The notes beneath the pieces were generated by a model, which saw nothing but the letters and a program-made list of their open reading frames with translations, was not told the origin of the DNA and ran no database searches. A stretch of 64,000 nucleotides of DNA. Source: Ammoniphilus sp. YIM 78166 (GTDB taxonomy: Bacteria > Bacillota > Bacilli > Aneurinibacillales > RAOX-1). Position numbers and translations under genes: made by a program. Shown one piece after another: positions 52,605-61,139 of the stretch (within the stretch, counting starts at the first letter, position 1; each line of letters opens with the position of its first letter). The stretch lies in assembly GCF_004522215.1 (NCBI RefSeq), contig NZ_SDLR01000003.1:310001-374000 (forward strand), read 5' to 3'.

Positions 52605-53828
52605 GTGCCGATAGTATTATCCGTAAACAGTGGCAGTTCATCGTTAAAATACCAACTCATTGATATGCCTTCAGAACATGTCATGGCAAAAGGAGTAATT
52701 GAGCGCATTGGCTTGGGTGATTCCATCCATACGTATAGCATGAATGACATTAAAGTAGAAGTCACCGAAGATATCGCCAACCACGAGGCAGCTGTCGGTC
52801 ACCTTCTCAAAATGGTACAGCATGACAAGTATGGGGCGATTCAATCATTAGATGAGATACAGGCCGTCGGACATCGGGTGGTCCATGGGGGAGAGCGTTT
52901 TTCAAACTCTGTACTCATGACGGACGAGGTCATGAATCAGTTACATGCGTGCATTGAATTGGCCCCTCTGCACAATCCAGCCAATATAACAGGCATACAG
53001 GCCTTTCAGAAGCTCTTACCTTCCGTTCCGCATGTGGCTGTATTTGATACAGCCTTTCACCAAAGTATGCCTAAAAAAACCTATCTATATAGTTTGCCTT
53101 ATGAATACTATGAAAAGTTTGGAATTCGCAAATATGGATTTCATGGGACCTCTCACCGCTTTGTCACGAAGCGTGCGGCACAGATCATGGATCGCCCCCT
53201 CGAAGAACTCAAGCTCATTAGTTGTCATTTAGGGAACGGATCTAGCATTGCAGCGGTTCATGGGGGTCAATCGATCGACACCTCCATGGGTTTCACTCCC
53301 TTGGCAGGGGTAACGATGGGCACTCGATCCGGGGATGTTGACTCGGCCATCCTACCATTCCTAATGGATAAACTGGACCTTTCAGAAAAAGAGGTACTCG
53401 ATATCTATAATCAAAAAAGCGGATTGCTGGCACTGTCCGGAATATCCAGCGATTTAAGAGATATAGAAGAGGCTGCGCAACAAGGAAATGAACGTGCGAA
53501 TCTGGCTATCGATATTTTTGTAGAGAGAATCCGCAATTATATTGGGAGCTACGCTGTTCAAATGAATGGGGTAGACGCTATTATTTTCACCGCGGGAATC
53601 GGTGAAAATAGTCAGTGGATTCGCTCCTTAATCCTAGAGAAGCTAGACTGGATGGGCATCCACTTTGATCCTCAGCAAAATGGGGTGCGAGGTGTGGAGC
53701 GTGAATTAACCTACGCTACTTCACCGGTCAAAGCTTTTATCATCCCAACTAATGAAGAACTGATGATCGCAAGAGATACGATGAGTATATCCGGAATAGA
53801 GGAGGGAATGGAGTTATGTCTAAGATGA
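52605..53828 (+). CDS. ackA: Acetate kinase (or close short-chain acyl kinase)
   Basis: A 407-residue kinase that makes ATP from acetyl phosphate. The ASKHA motifs are all present: [14 protein letters not shown] near the start, [20 protein letters not shown] and GIGENS. The GTG at 52605 lies eight bases after GAGGG and matches the family start; upstream in-frame codons have no site. It overlaps pduL by 13 bases, so the pair handles acyl-CoA to acyl phosphate to ATP. Propionate or butyrate as substrate is possible. Confidence 0.9.
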   Translation: MPIVLSVNSGSSSLKYQLIDMPSEHVMAKGVIERIGLGDSIHTYSMNDIKVEVTEDIANHEAAVGHLLKMVQHDKYGAIQSLDEIQAVGHRVVHGGERFSNSVLMTDEVMNQLHACIELAPLHNPANITGIQAFQKLLPSVPHVAVFDTAFHQSMPKKTYLYSLPYEYYEKFGIRKYGFHGTSHRFVTKRAAQIMDRPLEELKLISCHLGNGSSIAAVHGGQSIDTSMGFTPLAGVTMGTRSGDVDSAILPFLMDKLDLSEKEVLDIYNQKSGLLALSGISSDLRDIEEAAQQGNERANLAIDIFVERIRNYIGSYAVQMNGVDAIIFTAGIGENSQWIRSLILEKLDWMGIHFDPQQNGVRGVERELTYATSPVKAFIIPTNEELMIARDTMSISGIEEGMELCLR

Positions 53829-54415
53829 TTCCTGTTGGTATTTCGAATCGGCACATTCATGTAAGTGAGGAGGATCTATTTGCTCTCTTTGGCGAGCATT
53901 ATGATTTGACCAACTTGAAAGATTTATCCCAACCTGGTGAGTTTGCTGCAAAGGAAACGGTAACCATTGCTGGCCCCAAAGGGCAAATTTCAAAGGTTCG
54001 CATATTAGGACCGGTGCGTCAAGCCACACAGCTTGAAATTTCTATGTCAGACTCTATCCTGCTTGGCATTCCAGCGCCCATACGCATGTCCGGCGATCTG
54101 GCAGGGACACCCGGTATTGAAATTATAGGACCTCAAGGCAGCGTTAAGCTCAATCAGGGTGTCATTATCGCCAAACGCCATATTCATATGACACCAGAAG
54201 ATGCGAAGAACTTCGGCGTCAAGGATCAAGAGGTCGTATGTGTAAAAACCTCGGGCATACGGTCTTTAATCTTTGATCAAGTGGCAATTCGAGTAAGTGA
54301 CCAATTTAGTCTAGAAATGCATCTCGATATCGATGAAGCGAATGCGGCAGGACTGCGCAATGGAGACAGGGTTGAATTGATCGATCTAAAAGTCACGGAA
54401 CTGCAGTTGGTGTAA
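53816..54415 (+). CDS. pduL: PduL-type phosphotransacylase
   Basis: A 199-residue protein with two similar PduL beta-barrel domains. Zinc-binding His motifs are [11 protein letters not shown] in the first (residues 11-21) and [11 protein letters not shown] in the second (about 119-129), and [12 protein letters not shown] lies between. It swaps CoA for phosphate on short acyl groups and is unrelated to Pta. No microcompartment shell gene or encapsulation tail is visible, so it should act in the cytoplasm with the overlapping AckA. Confidence 0.92.
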   Translation: MSKMIPVGISNRHIHVSEEDLFALFGEHYDLTNLKDLSQPGEFAAKETVTIAGPKGQISKVRILGPVRQATQLEISMSDSILLGIPAPIRMSGDLAGTPGIEIIGPQGSVKLNQGVIIAKRHIHMTPEDAKNFGVKDQEVVCVKTSGIRSLIFDQVAIRVSDQFSLEMHLDIDEANAAGLRNGDRVELIDLKVTELQLV

Positions 54416-54509
54416 CTTCCTATGTCACTCCAAGTTGTGCCCGGGTGGTGGTTATAGAATAAATTTACAGTTGATTTACCAATTTGAGATAACGAATTAA
54501 GACATTAAG

Positions 54510-54739
54510 CCTGCGATCTGGAGAAGCTTTCAAGTAGAAACTGCCCTCAGGAGGATTGTGGTAGTGCATCTGGTCACCAGCAGGTGTTATCCGGCCCTTA
54601 TCATCCAGAACACAAAGAAACGGTTTACTGGCTAATCGAAGGCTATGATCCCAAACATTTTGATCTGGAGGAAGTCAATAGGATGCTCCATGAAAGAGCC
54701 ATAATATTAAGCGCGAAGAAGAAAAAGGAGAGCCCTGCT
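54510..54739 (+). pseudogene. C-terminal remnant of a pRiA4b ORF-3-like protein
   Basis: The plus frame through 54535-54739 reads RNCPQEDCGSASGHQ, GPYHPEHKETVYWLIEGYDP and FDLEEVNRML. This is the C-terminal signature of the plasmid pRiA4b ORF-3 family (PF07929, also called IS1096-associated TnpR-like). The rest of the domain is missing upstream, where the frame is closed by stops. It runs in frame into the DUF6155 gene, so a naive reading gives one 233-residue protein. I treat it as a separate gene fragment. Confidence 0.75.
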
Positions 54740-55285
54740 ATGAAACCGGTAAAGCTCACTGCAGCAAAATTGAAGAAGCACTTACAGGGCTTGTCCCATT
54801 CCGATCTGATCCAGATGCTCACTGAGTGCTTTAAGCTCAGTAAAGATACCGAGCAATACTTAACCGTTCAGTTGCTCGGGGAAGAAGCCATCGTTTCGAT
54901 TTTAGAGGTTTATCGTAAAAAAATAATGGAAGAATTTTTTCCAGCCCGTGGATTTGGTAAGCTGAGGCTGACCGAAGCCAAAAAGGCGATCCGGGAATTC
55001 GAGAAAATCACTCAAAGCAAGAGCTTCACTTTGGAATTGAAAATGTTCTATGTTGAAATGGGTGTGGAATTTACCAATACCTATGGTGACATAGATGAAA
55101 GATTTTATGATAGCATGATAAAAATGTATCAATCCGTTATCGAGTCGATCAATGAAGAGGAGACGGATGAACTGTTTCATAAATATGAAGAAAGGCTAAA
55201 AGCTATTGTGCGAGATACTCAAGGAATAGGATGGGGCTTCCATGATGGCTTAGCGTATCTCTATGGGGAATTGAAGTGGGTTTAA
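54740..55285 (+). CDS. DUF6155-family protein
   Basis: A 181-residue helical cytoplasmic protein. From memory, the segments KLKKHLQGLSHSDLIQMLTE and GIGWGFHDGLAYLYGELKW match DUF6155, a family of unknown function. The ATG at 54740 has AAGGAGAG seven bases upstream, and family similarity begins there. The 52 codons before it in frame belong to the pRiA4b ORF-3-like fragment. DUF6155 and pRiA4b-like genes are both common in mobile or accessory regions. Confidence 0.65.
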   Translation: MKPVKLTAAKLKKHLQGLSHSDLIQMLTECFKLSKDTEQYLTVQLLGEEAIVSILEVYRKKIMEEFFPARGFGKLRLTEAKKAIREFEKITQSKSFTLELKMFYVEMGVEFTNTYGDIDERFYDSMIKMYQSVIESINEEETDELFHKYEERLKAIVRDTQGIGWGFHDGLAYLYGELKWV

Positions 55286-55355
55286 GGGAAGGGGCCTTAG
55301 AGCTTCTTCTCACAATCCAACATGGAATATGGGCATTGGGTTTGAGTAATGGTAA

Positions 55356-55603
55356 AAAGTCCACTTATCCGAAAAAAACAGGGCAAAAAAAGAAAAATAA
55401 CTGGAAATTTTCCATTTATGCTTAAGAATCGCACCAAAAATGATGACTTTAAGAGCTAATAGTTGGAGTTTTTCCACCTAGAGGTGAAACTAAATTTTAT
55501 TTTTAATGAATAGGTGGAGTATTTCCATCTACTCATTCTACATGTCTCCCATCAGTGTACTTTTTCCAATGAGTGTCTATGAAAATACCTGGTAGGGGGT
55601 ATC
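55356..55603. repeat. Intergenic palindrome element, copy B
   Basis: A 248-bp homologue of element A at 20699, in the same orientation. Its palindromes start near 55357, 55400, 55461, 55512 and 55553. Identical blocks include TATCCGAAAAAA, AGAGCTAATAGTTGGA and TAGGGGGTAT. It ends with the CsoR-like site at 55585-55602. One more unit, AAGTGGAAAATTTCC, lies alone at about 55943. No gene is in the element. Confidence 0.8.
55585..55602. promoter_or_regulatory. CsoR-type operator-like pseudo-palindrome, copy B
   Basis: ATACCT-GGTAGG-GGGTAT stands at the end of element B, matching the one at 20938. It lies about 80 bases before the small gene at 55682. Confidence 0.35.
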
Positions 55604-55681
55604 TTTTATGGTGCAGATTTGTGGAATGAGACAATCAAGCCCAATCATACCTATAGGAAAACAATCAGGGGTGATTCGGCC

Positions 55682-55894
55682 ATGAGAAACCAGAATCAAG
55701 TTGTTTTCTATACCATTAAAGGTTCAACGATTAAAAAGTTTATCATACTTGATTGTATTACTGGCTCCAGCGTATTCTATACGTTAAAGTTCATAACATC
55801 TAGTGTATTAGTTGGGTTTATTGGAAGCTATGTTTGTACAGAGAGTATTAAGAGGATCTTTTCAAGGTATATACCTAAACGACGAGGGTGTTGA
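55682..55894 (+). CDS. Small hypothetical protein, 70 aa
   Basis: ATG eight bases after GGGGTG. The protein has one hydrophobic segment (about 27-50) and a basic C-terminus ending IPKRRGC, so it could be a small membrane protein. I do not recognise it. It lies just after repeat element B, and the codon pattern is not strongly gene-like, so it may be spurious. Confidence 0.3.
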   Translation: MRNQNQVVFYTIKGSTIKKFIILDCITGSSVFYTLKFITSSVLVGFIGSYVCTESIKRIFSRYIPKRRGC

Positions 55895-56065
55895 TCCAAT
55901 AGGATTAACGCTTTTTTTGGTTGGAAAAGCCTGTATGTTCCTAAGTGGAAAATTTCCTTTATTCATTTTTGTTTTTTTCCAGCTTATCCTCTAATCTCCG
56001 AGTTAGACAATGATTGGAAAGTTGTTTAAACTAAAAGCAAGAAATAAAAAGGTGGGACCAAGCAA

Positions 56066-56560
56066 ATGAAAATTAGAACTGCTGATCTTCCGGGTATAGG
56101 CAAGAAGATTTCCTTTATCACCGCTGCGCAAAGTATGATTGTCCTCATTGTTCATCATACAGGAAAGCGAGAACTGTATTTTTTTGAGGACGCGGACAAT
56201 GATGAAGCGGATTTCTCTATCAGTCTGACCGGAGAGGAAACTCGAGAATTGGGGGCCCAACTCTTAGGTGCGATGTTCCAGCCGGTGGATATGGATAAGA
56301 TGAAGATGTTTAAAAATCAAATCATGATTGAATGGGTAGATGTAAGTCCAGCTTCTCCGTTAGTGCATAAAACGATTGCGGAATCTCAAATTCGTACCCA
56401 AACGGGGGCTTCCATCATCGGAATCGTAAAAGGAAAGGATGTGATTGCGGTACCTGATATTAACGTCGTGATCCATCCAGGGGATACCCTAATGATTGTA
56501 GGAAAAAGAGATCAAATGAGTGCTCTAGAGGCTCTTTGTCGAGGGGAGGAAACGACTTAA
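56066..56560 (+). CDS. khtT: KhtT-type regulatory subunit of a K+/H+ antiporter
   Basis: A 164-residue cytoplasmic protein. The N-terminal half (1-75) is the KhtT-specific domain, and the C-terminal half (about 85-160) is an RCK_C/TrkA_C nucleotide-binding domain, with GASIIGIVKGKDVIAVPDIN and VIHPGDTLMIVG as typical strands. It gates the KhtU antiporter, whose start codon overlaps its stop (TAATG). In Bacillus, KhtTU exports K+ under alkaline or high-K+ stress and is controlled by c-di-AMP. Confidence 0.88.
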   Translation: MKIRTADLPGIGKKISFITAAQSMIVLIVHHTGKRELYFFEDADNDEADFSISLTGEETRELGAQLLGAMFQPVDMDKMKMFKNQIMIEWVDVSPASPLVHKTIAESQIRTQTGASIIGIVKGKDVIAVPDINVVIHPGDTLMIVGKRDQMSALEALCRGEETT

Positions 56561-57735
56561 TGCATGAGGGGTTTCCGACTTTATTGGGAGCGGGTCTGAT
56601 CTTCCTCGTCCTTTTTTTGTTCGGTTATTTAGGGACGAAAGTTAAACTCCCCGGCGTCATCCTTTATATCTTGCTTGGGATTGGCCTAGGTCAGTTTATG
56701 ACCGACAACGAACTGATCCATATTGGCAGTGAAATAGGGATTGTTCTATTATTTTTTCTACTGGGAATGGAGTTTCCCATCGATAAACTAGGCGGTATAG
56801 CCAAACGGATATGGCCGGCCGGTCTGCTTGATGTTCTCTTGAATCTCGGGATTTCGATGGGGATCTGCTATTTGTTTGGCTTAGATCTCCTTACTTCTTT
56901 CTTGGTCGGGGGAGTGGTGTATGCGACAAGCTCGTCGATCACCGCCAAGCTGCTCGAAAGCTCGAAACGTATGGCTAACGTCGAATCCGAATTTATATTG
57001 GCCTTATTAATTTTTGAAGATCTGATTGCTCCGATTATTGTTGCGGTTTTAATGGGAATGAGTAAAGGGGACGAGCTTGAGGCCATGCAATTGGTCCTGC
57101 TAATGGGTAAGATCATTCTGCTGTCTCTTGGAGCGGTTCTGCTTGGCAAACTGGTGTTTAAGCGATTGAGCACCTATTTTGATCGCATGTTTAGTGAGGA
57201 TGTTTTCATTCTATTGATGGTAGGCGTTGCCTTAAGCTATGGGGGATTAGCTCTGTATCTTGGCCTCTCTGAAGTATTGGGCGCCTTCTTAGCGGGGATG
57301 ATGTTGGCCGAGGTAAGAAGAACAGAAGAGATTGAGCATAAGATGCTTCCGCTAAGGGATTTGCTTTTACCGCTTTTCTTCCTTTACTTTGGAACGACGA
57401 TCAAGTTTGAGGGGGAGATCCCGCTTGTAGGCCTTCTGATTACGCTACTCGTCTGGTCCATTATAGCCAAGATCTTAGTAGGCATGTTTGGGGGCCTATG
57501 GTATGGATTGTCCAAGCGGGTTTCCTTGCGCGCGGGTTTATCTCTTACGGCTAGAGGAGAGTTCTCCGTTGTAATCGCAAGTATTGCCGTAGGATCGATC
57601 AAGATTTTTTCTGGGCTGTTTATCTTGCTAAGTGCATTGTTTGGTATCTTCTTGTTCCAATTTGCTCCCCGTATTACCAACCTGGTGTATGGAGAGCCGA
57701 AGAAAGGGAAGACCAAAGTAAAGGTCCCAGGATAA
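56560..57735 (+). CDS. khtU: KhtU-type K+/H+ antiporter, CPA2 family
   Basis: A 391-residue membrane protein with about 12 helices of the monovalent cation:proton antiporter-2 family. The segments LLFFLLGMEFPIDKLG, YATSSSITAKLLES and ALLIFEDLIAPIIVAVLMG (with the ion-binding acidic residues of the family) are characteristic. It exports K+ in exchange for H+ under control of KhtT. ATG 56560 overlaps the khtT stop, with GGGGAGG ten bases upstream. A terminator shared with the convergent MFS gene follows. Confidence 0.9.
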   Translation: MHEGFPTLLGAGLIFLVLFLFGYLGTKVKLPGVILYILLGIGLGQFMTDNELIHIGSEIGIVLLFFLLGMEFPIDKLGGIAKRIWPAGLLDVLLNLGISMGICYLFGLDLLTSFLVGGVVYATSSSITAKLLESSKRMANVESEFILALLIFEDLIAPIIVAVLMGMSKGDELEAMQLVLLMGKIILLSLGAVLLGKLVFKRLSTYFDRMFSEDVFILLMVGVALSYGGLALYLGLSEVLGAFLAGMMLAEVRRTEEIEHKMLPLRDLLLPLFFLYFGTTIKFEGEIPLVGLLITLLVWSIIAKILVGMFGGLWYGLSKRVSLRAGLSLTARGEFSVVIASIAVGSIKIFSGLFILLSALFGIFLFQFAPRITNLVYGEPKKGKTKVKVPG

Positions 57736-57742
57736 TAAAAGG

Positions 57743-57778
57743 AAAGAACCTGACCTATCATCCATGTCGGGTTCTTTT
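57743..57778. terminator. Bidirectional terminator between khtU and the convergent MFS gene
   Basis: AAAGAACCTGAC pairs with GTCGGGTTCTTT around about 12 nt, with T or A runs on either side. It overlaps the last codons of the MFS gene. Confidence 0.75.
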
Positions 57779-59008
57779 CGTTTTAGAAGCCTGTCGCTTT
57801 TCCTTAATCGATATCACTCCAATCAACCCTATCATAGAGAAGATTACCGGAGTGATGAACCCGTAGGTGTATCCATTAAAATGATCTAAGATATATCCAA
57901 AAATACTCGGGAGCAAGACAGCACTTAGAAATCCTCCCGTATTGGCAAATCCAGAGACAATGCCGGAGTCGACTATATCAAATGATTGACGAACCAGAGC
58001 AAAAGTTAAGGCACTCGCCCCATAACCGAAGCCTATGATAAAGAAAAGCCCCACGAGCATGAACAATGGAGGATGTCCTTGAAAGAATAGAAAGGAAGAC
58101 CAACACGATAAGACCGTGATATGAACGCCCACATACGGCCGTTTAATGGTGTCTGCCTTACTTGAAATCCAACCCATCAAAGGAGCACCAATAAGAGCTC
58201 CGATTAACCCAATCATGATGAGCTGACTTGCGTCTGTACGTGTCATTCCATACAGATTTATCCCATAGGGCACGGCCCATGAACTGATAAATCCCACATA
58301 CGCTCCGACCACGCCAAAATGACAAAAGAATAAGGCCCATGCCTGCCGGTCCGAGAAAATTCTTCGTAGTACAACCAATGTCCCTTCCCGTTTCAGCTCC
58401 ACTTTTACCGACCCCGATTCGTCAGGAAAGATCCGCTTAGGCTTTCTTAAGAGTACCCAATAGAGGAGAACGCCACAAAGACATAGGAGGATTCCCGCTG
58501 AAAAAAAAGCGCCTCTCCAACCCAGTAAGACAACCCATGCAGAAAAAGGAACGGTTGCTAAAAGGAAGCCGAGACTTCCTGTCATCCCTGCCAGACCAAT
58601 TAAACGAACAAATTCCTTTGCATTAAACCACTGGCTTAAAATTAACACCATATTGACCCAAATGGTCGCATCTCCCGTTCCCGTCATGATTCTGGCTACA
58701 AACAGGACATATTCATGGGTACCTAGACTATAAATCACCGTACCAAGCCCGGTTAGGATGGCTCCCACAATGAGAAAGAAATTGGGGCCATATCGATCGG
58801 CTAACATGCCCATCGGAATTTGCAAACTCGTGTACACAAAAAACTGGATACTCGTCAGCAAGCCAATCGTGGAGGCCGTGACATGAAAATCCCTCATGAT
58901 TTGATCAGTAATCAATCCCGGAGCGGTTCGTTGGCTTGCCATTAATAAATAAGTCAACAGAACAGAAGCAAATACAACCCATCGAAATCGGCTATTTTGT
59001 TTATCCAA
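57758..59008 (-). CDS. MFS transporter (metabolite:H+ symporter type)
   Basis: A 416-residue protein with 12 helices. The MFS motif A GMLADRYGPNFFLIVGA lies after the second helix, and RIMTGTGDATIWVNMVLILS at helix 4-5 recalls the nitrate/hexuronate or OFA-type transporters. The late half has GALIGAPLMGWISSKAD as motif A repeat. The direction of transport cannot be told. TTG start with AGGGG nine bases upstream. It is divergent from the marR gene, whose operator may control it as well. Confidence 0.8.
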   Translation of the reverse strand: MDKQNSRFRWVVFASVLLTYLLMASQRTAPGLITDQIMRDFHVTASTIGLLTSIQFFVYTSLQIPMGMLADRYGPNFFLIVGAILTGLGTVIYSLGTHEYVLFVARIMTGTGDATIWVNMVLILSQWFNAKEFVRLIGLAGMTGSLGFLLATVPFSAWVVLLGWRGAFFSAGILLCLCGVLLYWVLLRKPKRIFPDESGSVKVELKREGTLVVLRRIFSDRQAWALFFCHFGVVGAYVGFISSWAVPYGINLYGMTRTDASQLIMIGLIGALIGAPLMGWISSKADTIKRPYVGVHITVLSCWSSFLFFQGHPPLFMLVGLFFIIGFGYGASALTFALVRQSFDIVDSGIVSGFANTGGFLSAVLLPSIFGYILDHFNGYTYGFITPVIFSMIGLIGVISIKEKRQASKTKRTRHG

Positions 59009-59105
59009 TAATTTCTACCCCTGTAGTTTTTATTCTATGTATATGGCTTTCTTGAGTATTAGTTGACCTACAAGCATTGGATATGATAACTTGATTGTTG
59101 TAGAT

Positions 59106-59125
59106 ATAATTGTTATGACAATTAT
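59106..59125. promoter_or_regulatory. Probable MarR operator
   Basis: ATAATTGT-TATG-ACAATTAT is a perfect 8-bp inverted repeat with a 4-bp centre, size and AT-richness typical of MarR sites. It lies in the 133-bp divergent region between the MFS gene and marR, 17 bases before the marR ATG, so it overlaps the marR promoter or leader. Confidence 0.65.
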
Positions 59126-59141
59126 TGTTGGAGGCATTATT

Positions 59142-59630
59142 ATGAAGTTGGATGATTCACTTGGATACCTGATTAGCAATACAGGACGAAAATTAAGCAA
59201 CGTACTAACCAACCAATTCACTCGCTACAACATTACGACGGAACAGTGGACATTGCTCAATCGTTTAGTGGAATGGGAGGGGATCAGTCAAAAGGATCTC
59301 GCGTCACAAACAGAGAAGGACCCGGCTAATGTAACAAGGATCTTAGATCAATTGGAACGTAAAGGTCTGGCTGTCAGAAGGTTAAATCCAAACGATAGAA
59401 GGTCTTTTTTGATTTATGCAACAAGTAAAGGAGAGGAACTCAATCATCGTTTAATCCCGATCGAAGAGCAGACTGTTCAGCGGTTGCTGAAGGGATTATC
59501 CGAACAACAGGTCCAAATGCTTAAAGAAACCCTGAATCAGATTGCTGAGAATGCGAATACCATGATGAGGGTTCAATCTATTCACCAGGAGAAAAAGAAA
59601 AATGACACAACCAATACTGTGGAACCGTGA
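59142..59630 (+). CDS. MarR-family transcriptional regulator
   Basis: A 162-residue winged-helix repressor. The DNA-binding helices lie at ISQKDLASQTEKDPANVTRI (about 51-70), followed by the wing RRLNPNDRRSFLI, and the C-terminal helices form the dimer interface. ATG 59142 has GGAGG seven bases upstream. It overlaps the second MFS gene by 29 bases and is divergent from the first, so it probably represses both pumps and itself through the palindrome at 59106. Confidence 0.9.
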   Translation: MKLDDSLGYLISNTGRKLSNVLTNQFTRYNITTEQWTLLNRLVEWEGISQKDLASQTEKDPANVTRILDQLERKGLAVRRLNPNDRRSFLIYATSKGEELNHRLIPIEEQTVQRLLKGLSEQQVQMLKETLNQIAENANTMMRVQSIHQEKKKNDTTNTVEP

Positions 59631-60789
59631 TTTTATTGCTGCTTGCTTAAGTAGTTTTTTTCTATTTATGACCTTTTACACTTTAGCCGTGACGATGCCT
59701 GTTTATGTTTTAGATGAATTACATTCCAGTCAAGATATGGTTGGGTTGGTCATGGCTGTTTTTATAATGAGTACCGTAGTGATGAGACCTTTAACCGGGA
59801 AATGGATCGATGAGCGGGATCGCAAGAAAATTCTATTCGTGTCACTCTTTCTTTTTTTGATGGCCTCGATCCTTTACCCTGTGGCAAAAGGTATTGTATT
59901 CCTTCTAATTTTGCGTTTTATCCATGGGATTGGGTTTGGCATGGGAACCACCTCCTTGGGGGCGGTTGTAATTAGCTTCATCCCGGAGAATCGAAAAGGG
60001 GAAGGGGTGGGATATTTCAGTTTATTTATGGGCTTAGCTATGGTTATCGGTCCGTTTGTAGGGTTGATGGTCATACAGCATTACAGCTTTACCGTTCTAT
60101 TTAGTCTGTGCATTGTTTTTTCTCTATTGTCTTTCGTATGCGGCTACTTAACCCGAATCCCTGAGCGCGACGTAGAGAAGACATCAGAGAAGGAAAATAG
60201 GACCGGCTGGAAGAGCTTTATCGAACCCCGTGCAATACCCGTTGCTCTAGCCGGAAGCCTCTTGGCTTTTTCCTATGGTGGGATTACGACCTTTATTTCT
60301 GTTTATGCCATCGAGCTGAATATAAACCATATGTCAGGCTACTTTTTCATGGTGTTTGCTGCCATGATCGTTTTATCCCGACCCTTTACAGGAAAGATGT
60401 TTGATCGCATGGGTGAAAATGTTCTTATTTACCCGGGTCTCTTTTTGTTTGTAGTGGGGATGATCGGACTTAGTTTCGCAAGCTCCCCTGTGTTATTTCT
60501 AACGGCAGGTGCTGTTATTGGCCTTGGCTATGGAGCGCTTCTTCCAAGCTATCAGACGATAGCGATTAAAGTATCGCCGAACAACAGGCAAGGCTTGGCT
60601 ACCAGTACGTTCTTTTTATTTTTTGATTCTGGCTACGGGATTGGATCCTATCTTCTAGGTATCATTGCTTCCCGCACCAGCTATGCTACCATGTATTTAG
60701 TCTCCGCCTTTATCGCAGGCTTTGCGGCACTGCTATACTACTTGCTTCACCACAGAAAGTTGGCGGCGGTGCAACCTAAAGGACTCTAG
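59602..60789 (+). CDS. MFS transporter, multidrug-efflux-like, coupled to marR
   Basis: A 395-residue protein with 12 helices. Motif A is GKWIDERDRKKILFVSLFLF, and RFIHGIGFGMGTTSLGAVVI forms helix 4-5 with the efflux-like glycines. Second-half motif A is GKMFDRMGENVLIYPG. It begins inside marR, so the two are co-translated, a common arrangement for drug or phenolic-compound pumps. A terminator follows 10 bases after its stop. Confidence 0.85.
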   Translation: MTQPILWNRDFIAACLSSFFLFMTFYTLAVTMPVYVLDELHSSQDMVGLVMAVFIMSTVVMRPLTGKWIDERDRKKILFVSLFLFLMASILYPVAKGIVFLLILRFIHGIGFGMGTTSLGAVVISFIPENRKGEGVGYFSLFMGLAMVIGPFVGLMVIQHYSFTVLFSLCIVFSLLSFVCGYLTRIPERDVEKTSEKENRTGWKSFIEPRAIPVALAGSLLAFSYGGITTFISVYAIELNINHMSGYFFMVFAAMIVLSRPFTGKMFDRMGENVLIYPGLFLFVVGMIGLSFASSPVLFLTAGAVIGLGYGALLPSYQTIAIKVSPNNRQGLATSTFFLFFDSGYGIGSYLLGIIASRTSYATMYLVSAFIAGFAALLYYLLHHRKLAAVQPKGL

Positions 60790-60797
60790 GTATGATG

Positions 60798-60825
60798 AAA
60801 AAAGGCTGCAGGAGCAGCCTTTTTA
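60798..60825 (+). terminator. Intrinsic terminator after the MFS gene
   Basis: AAAAAGGCTGC pairs with GCAGCCTTTTT around AGGA. Confidence 0.85.
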
Positions 60826-60836
60826 TCGTATCGTGA

Positions 60837-61057
60837 TTAAGTAATTTTGATCTCAACTGCTCTTTGTGTTCCCTCGTAAATAGCTAGCCCTTCGAGGTCT
60901 AAGCCACCAATGTTGACGGAGCTCCACACGGCTACTTCGGTATCTCCATGCTCTCCGATCATGCCACCATGCACACTTCTCGGATTAATTCTTAATCGTT
61001 CACCAAATAAGTAGCAAAAACGAGAACTATCGAGGAGGATACCGGAACCAGCTGCCT
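60837..61057 (-). pseudogene. L-lactate dehydrogenase fragment
   Basis: The minus frame from about 61057 to the stop at 60837-60839 reads GSGILLDSSRFCYLFGERLR, then RSVHGGMIGEHGDTEVAVWS and a weaker tail ending EGTQRAVEIKIT. This is the middle of L-lactate/malate dehydrogenase: the substrate Arg of the SSRFCYL segment and the catalytic His of GEHGDTE are both kept. About 70 of some 310 residues remain; the Rossmann half and the C-terminal end are gone. No start or ribosome site is present. Confidence 0.8.
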
Positions 61058-61139
61058 GTTAACTTTTCCTTGACTGTGGTATATTTATCCAGAAAAGTAT
61101 CAAGCTAAGGTAAGACATAATCATGAGGAGTGGATACGA

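Noticed and set aside
54584-55285. One 233-residue fusion protein
   Set aside because: The two halves belong to different families, and the second has its own ATG and ribosome site at 54740.
55812-55994. A 60-codon frame overlapping the small ORF at 55682
   Set aside because: No ribosome site, hydrophobic low-complexity tail, and overlap with a more plausible frame.
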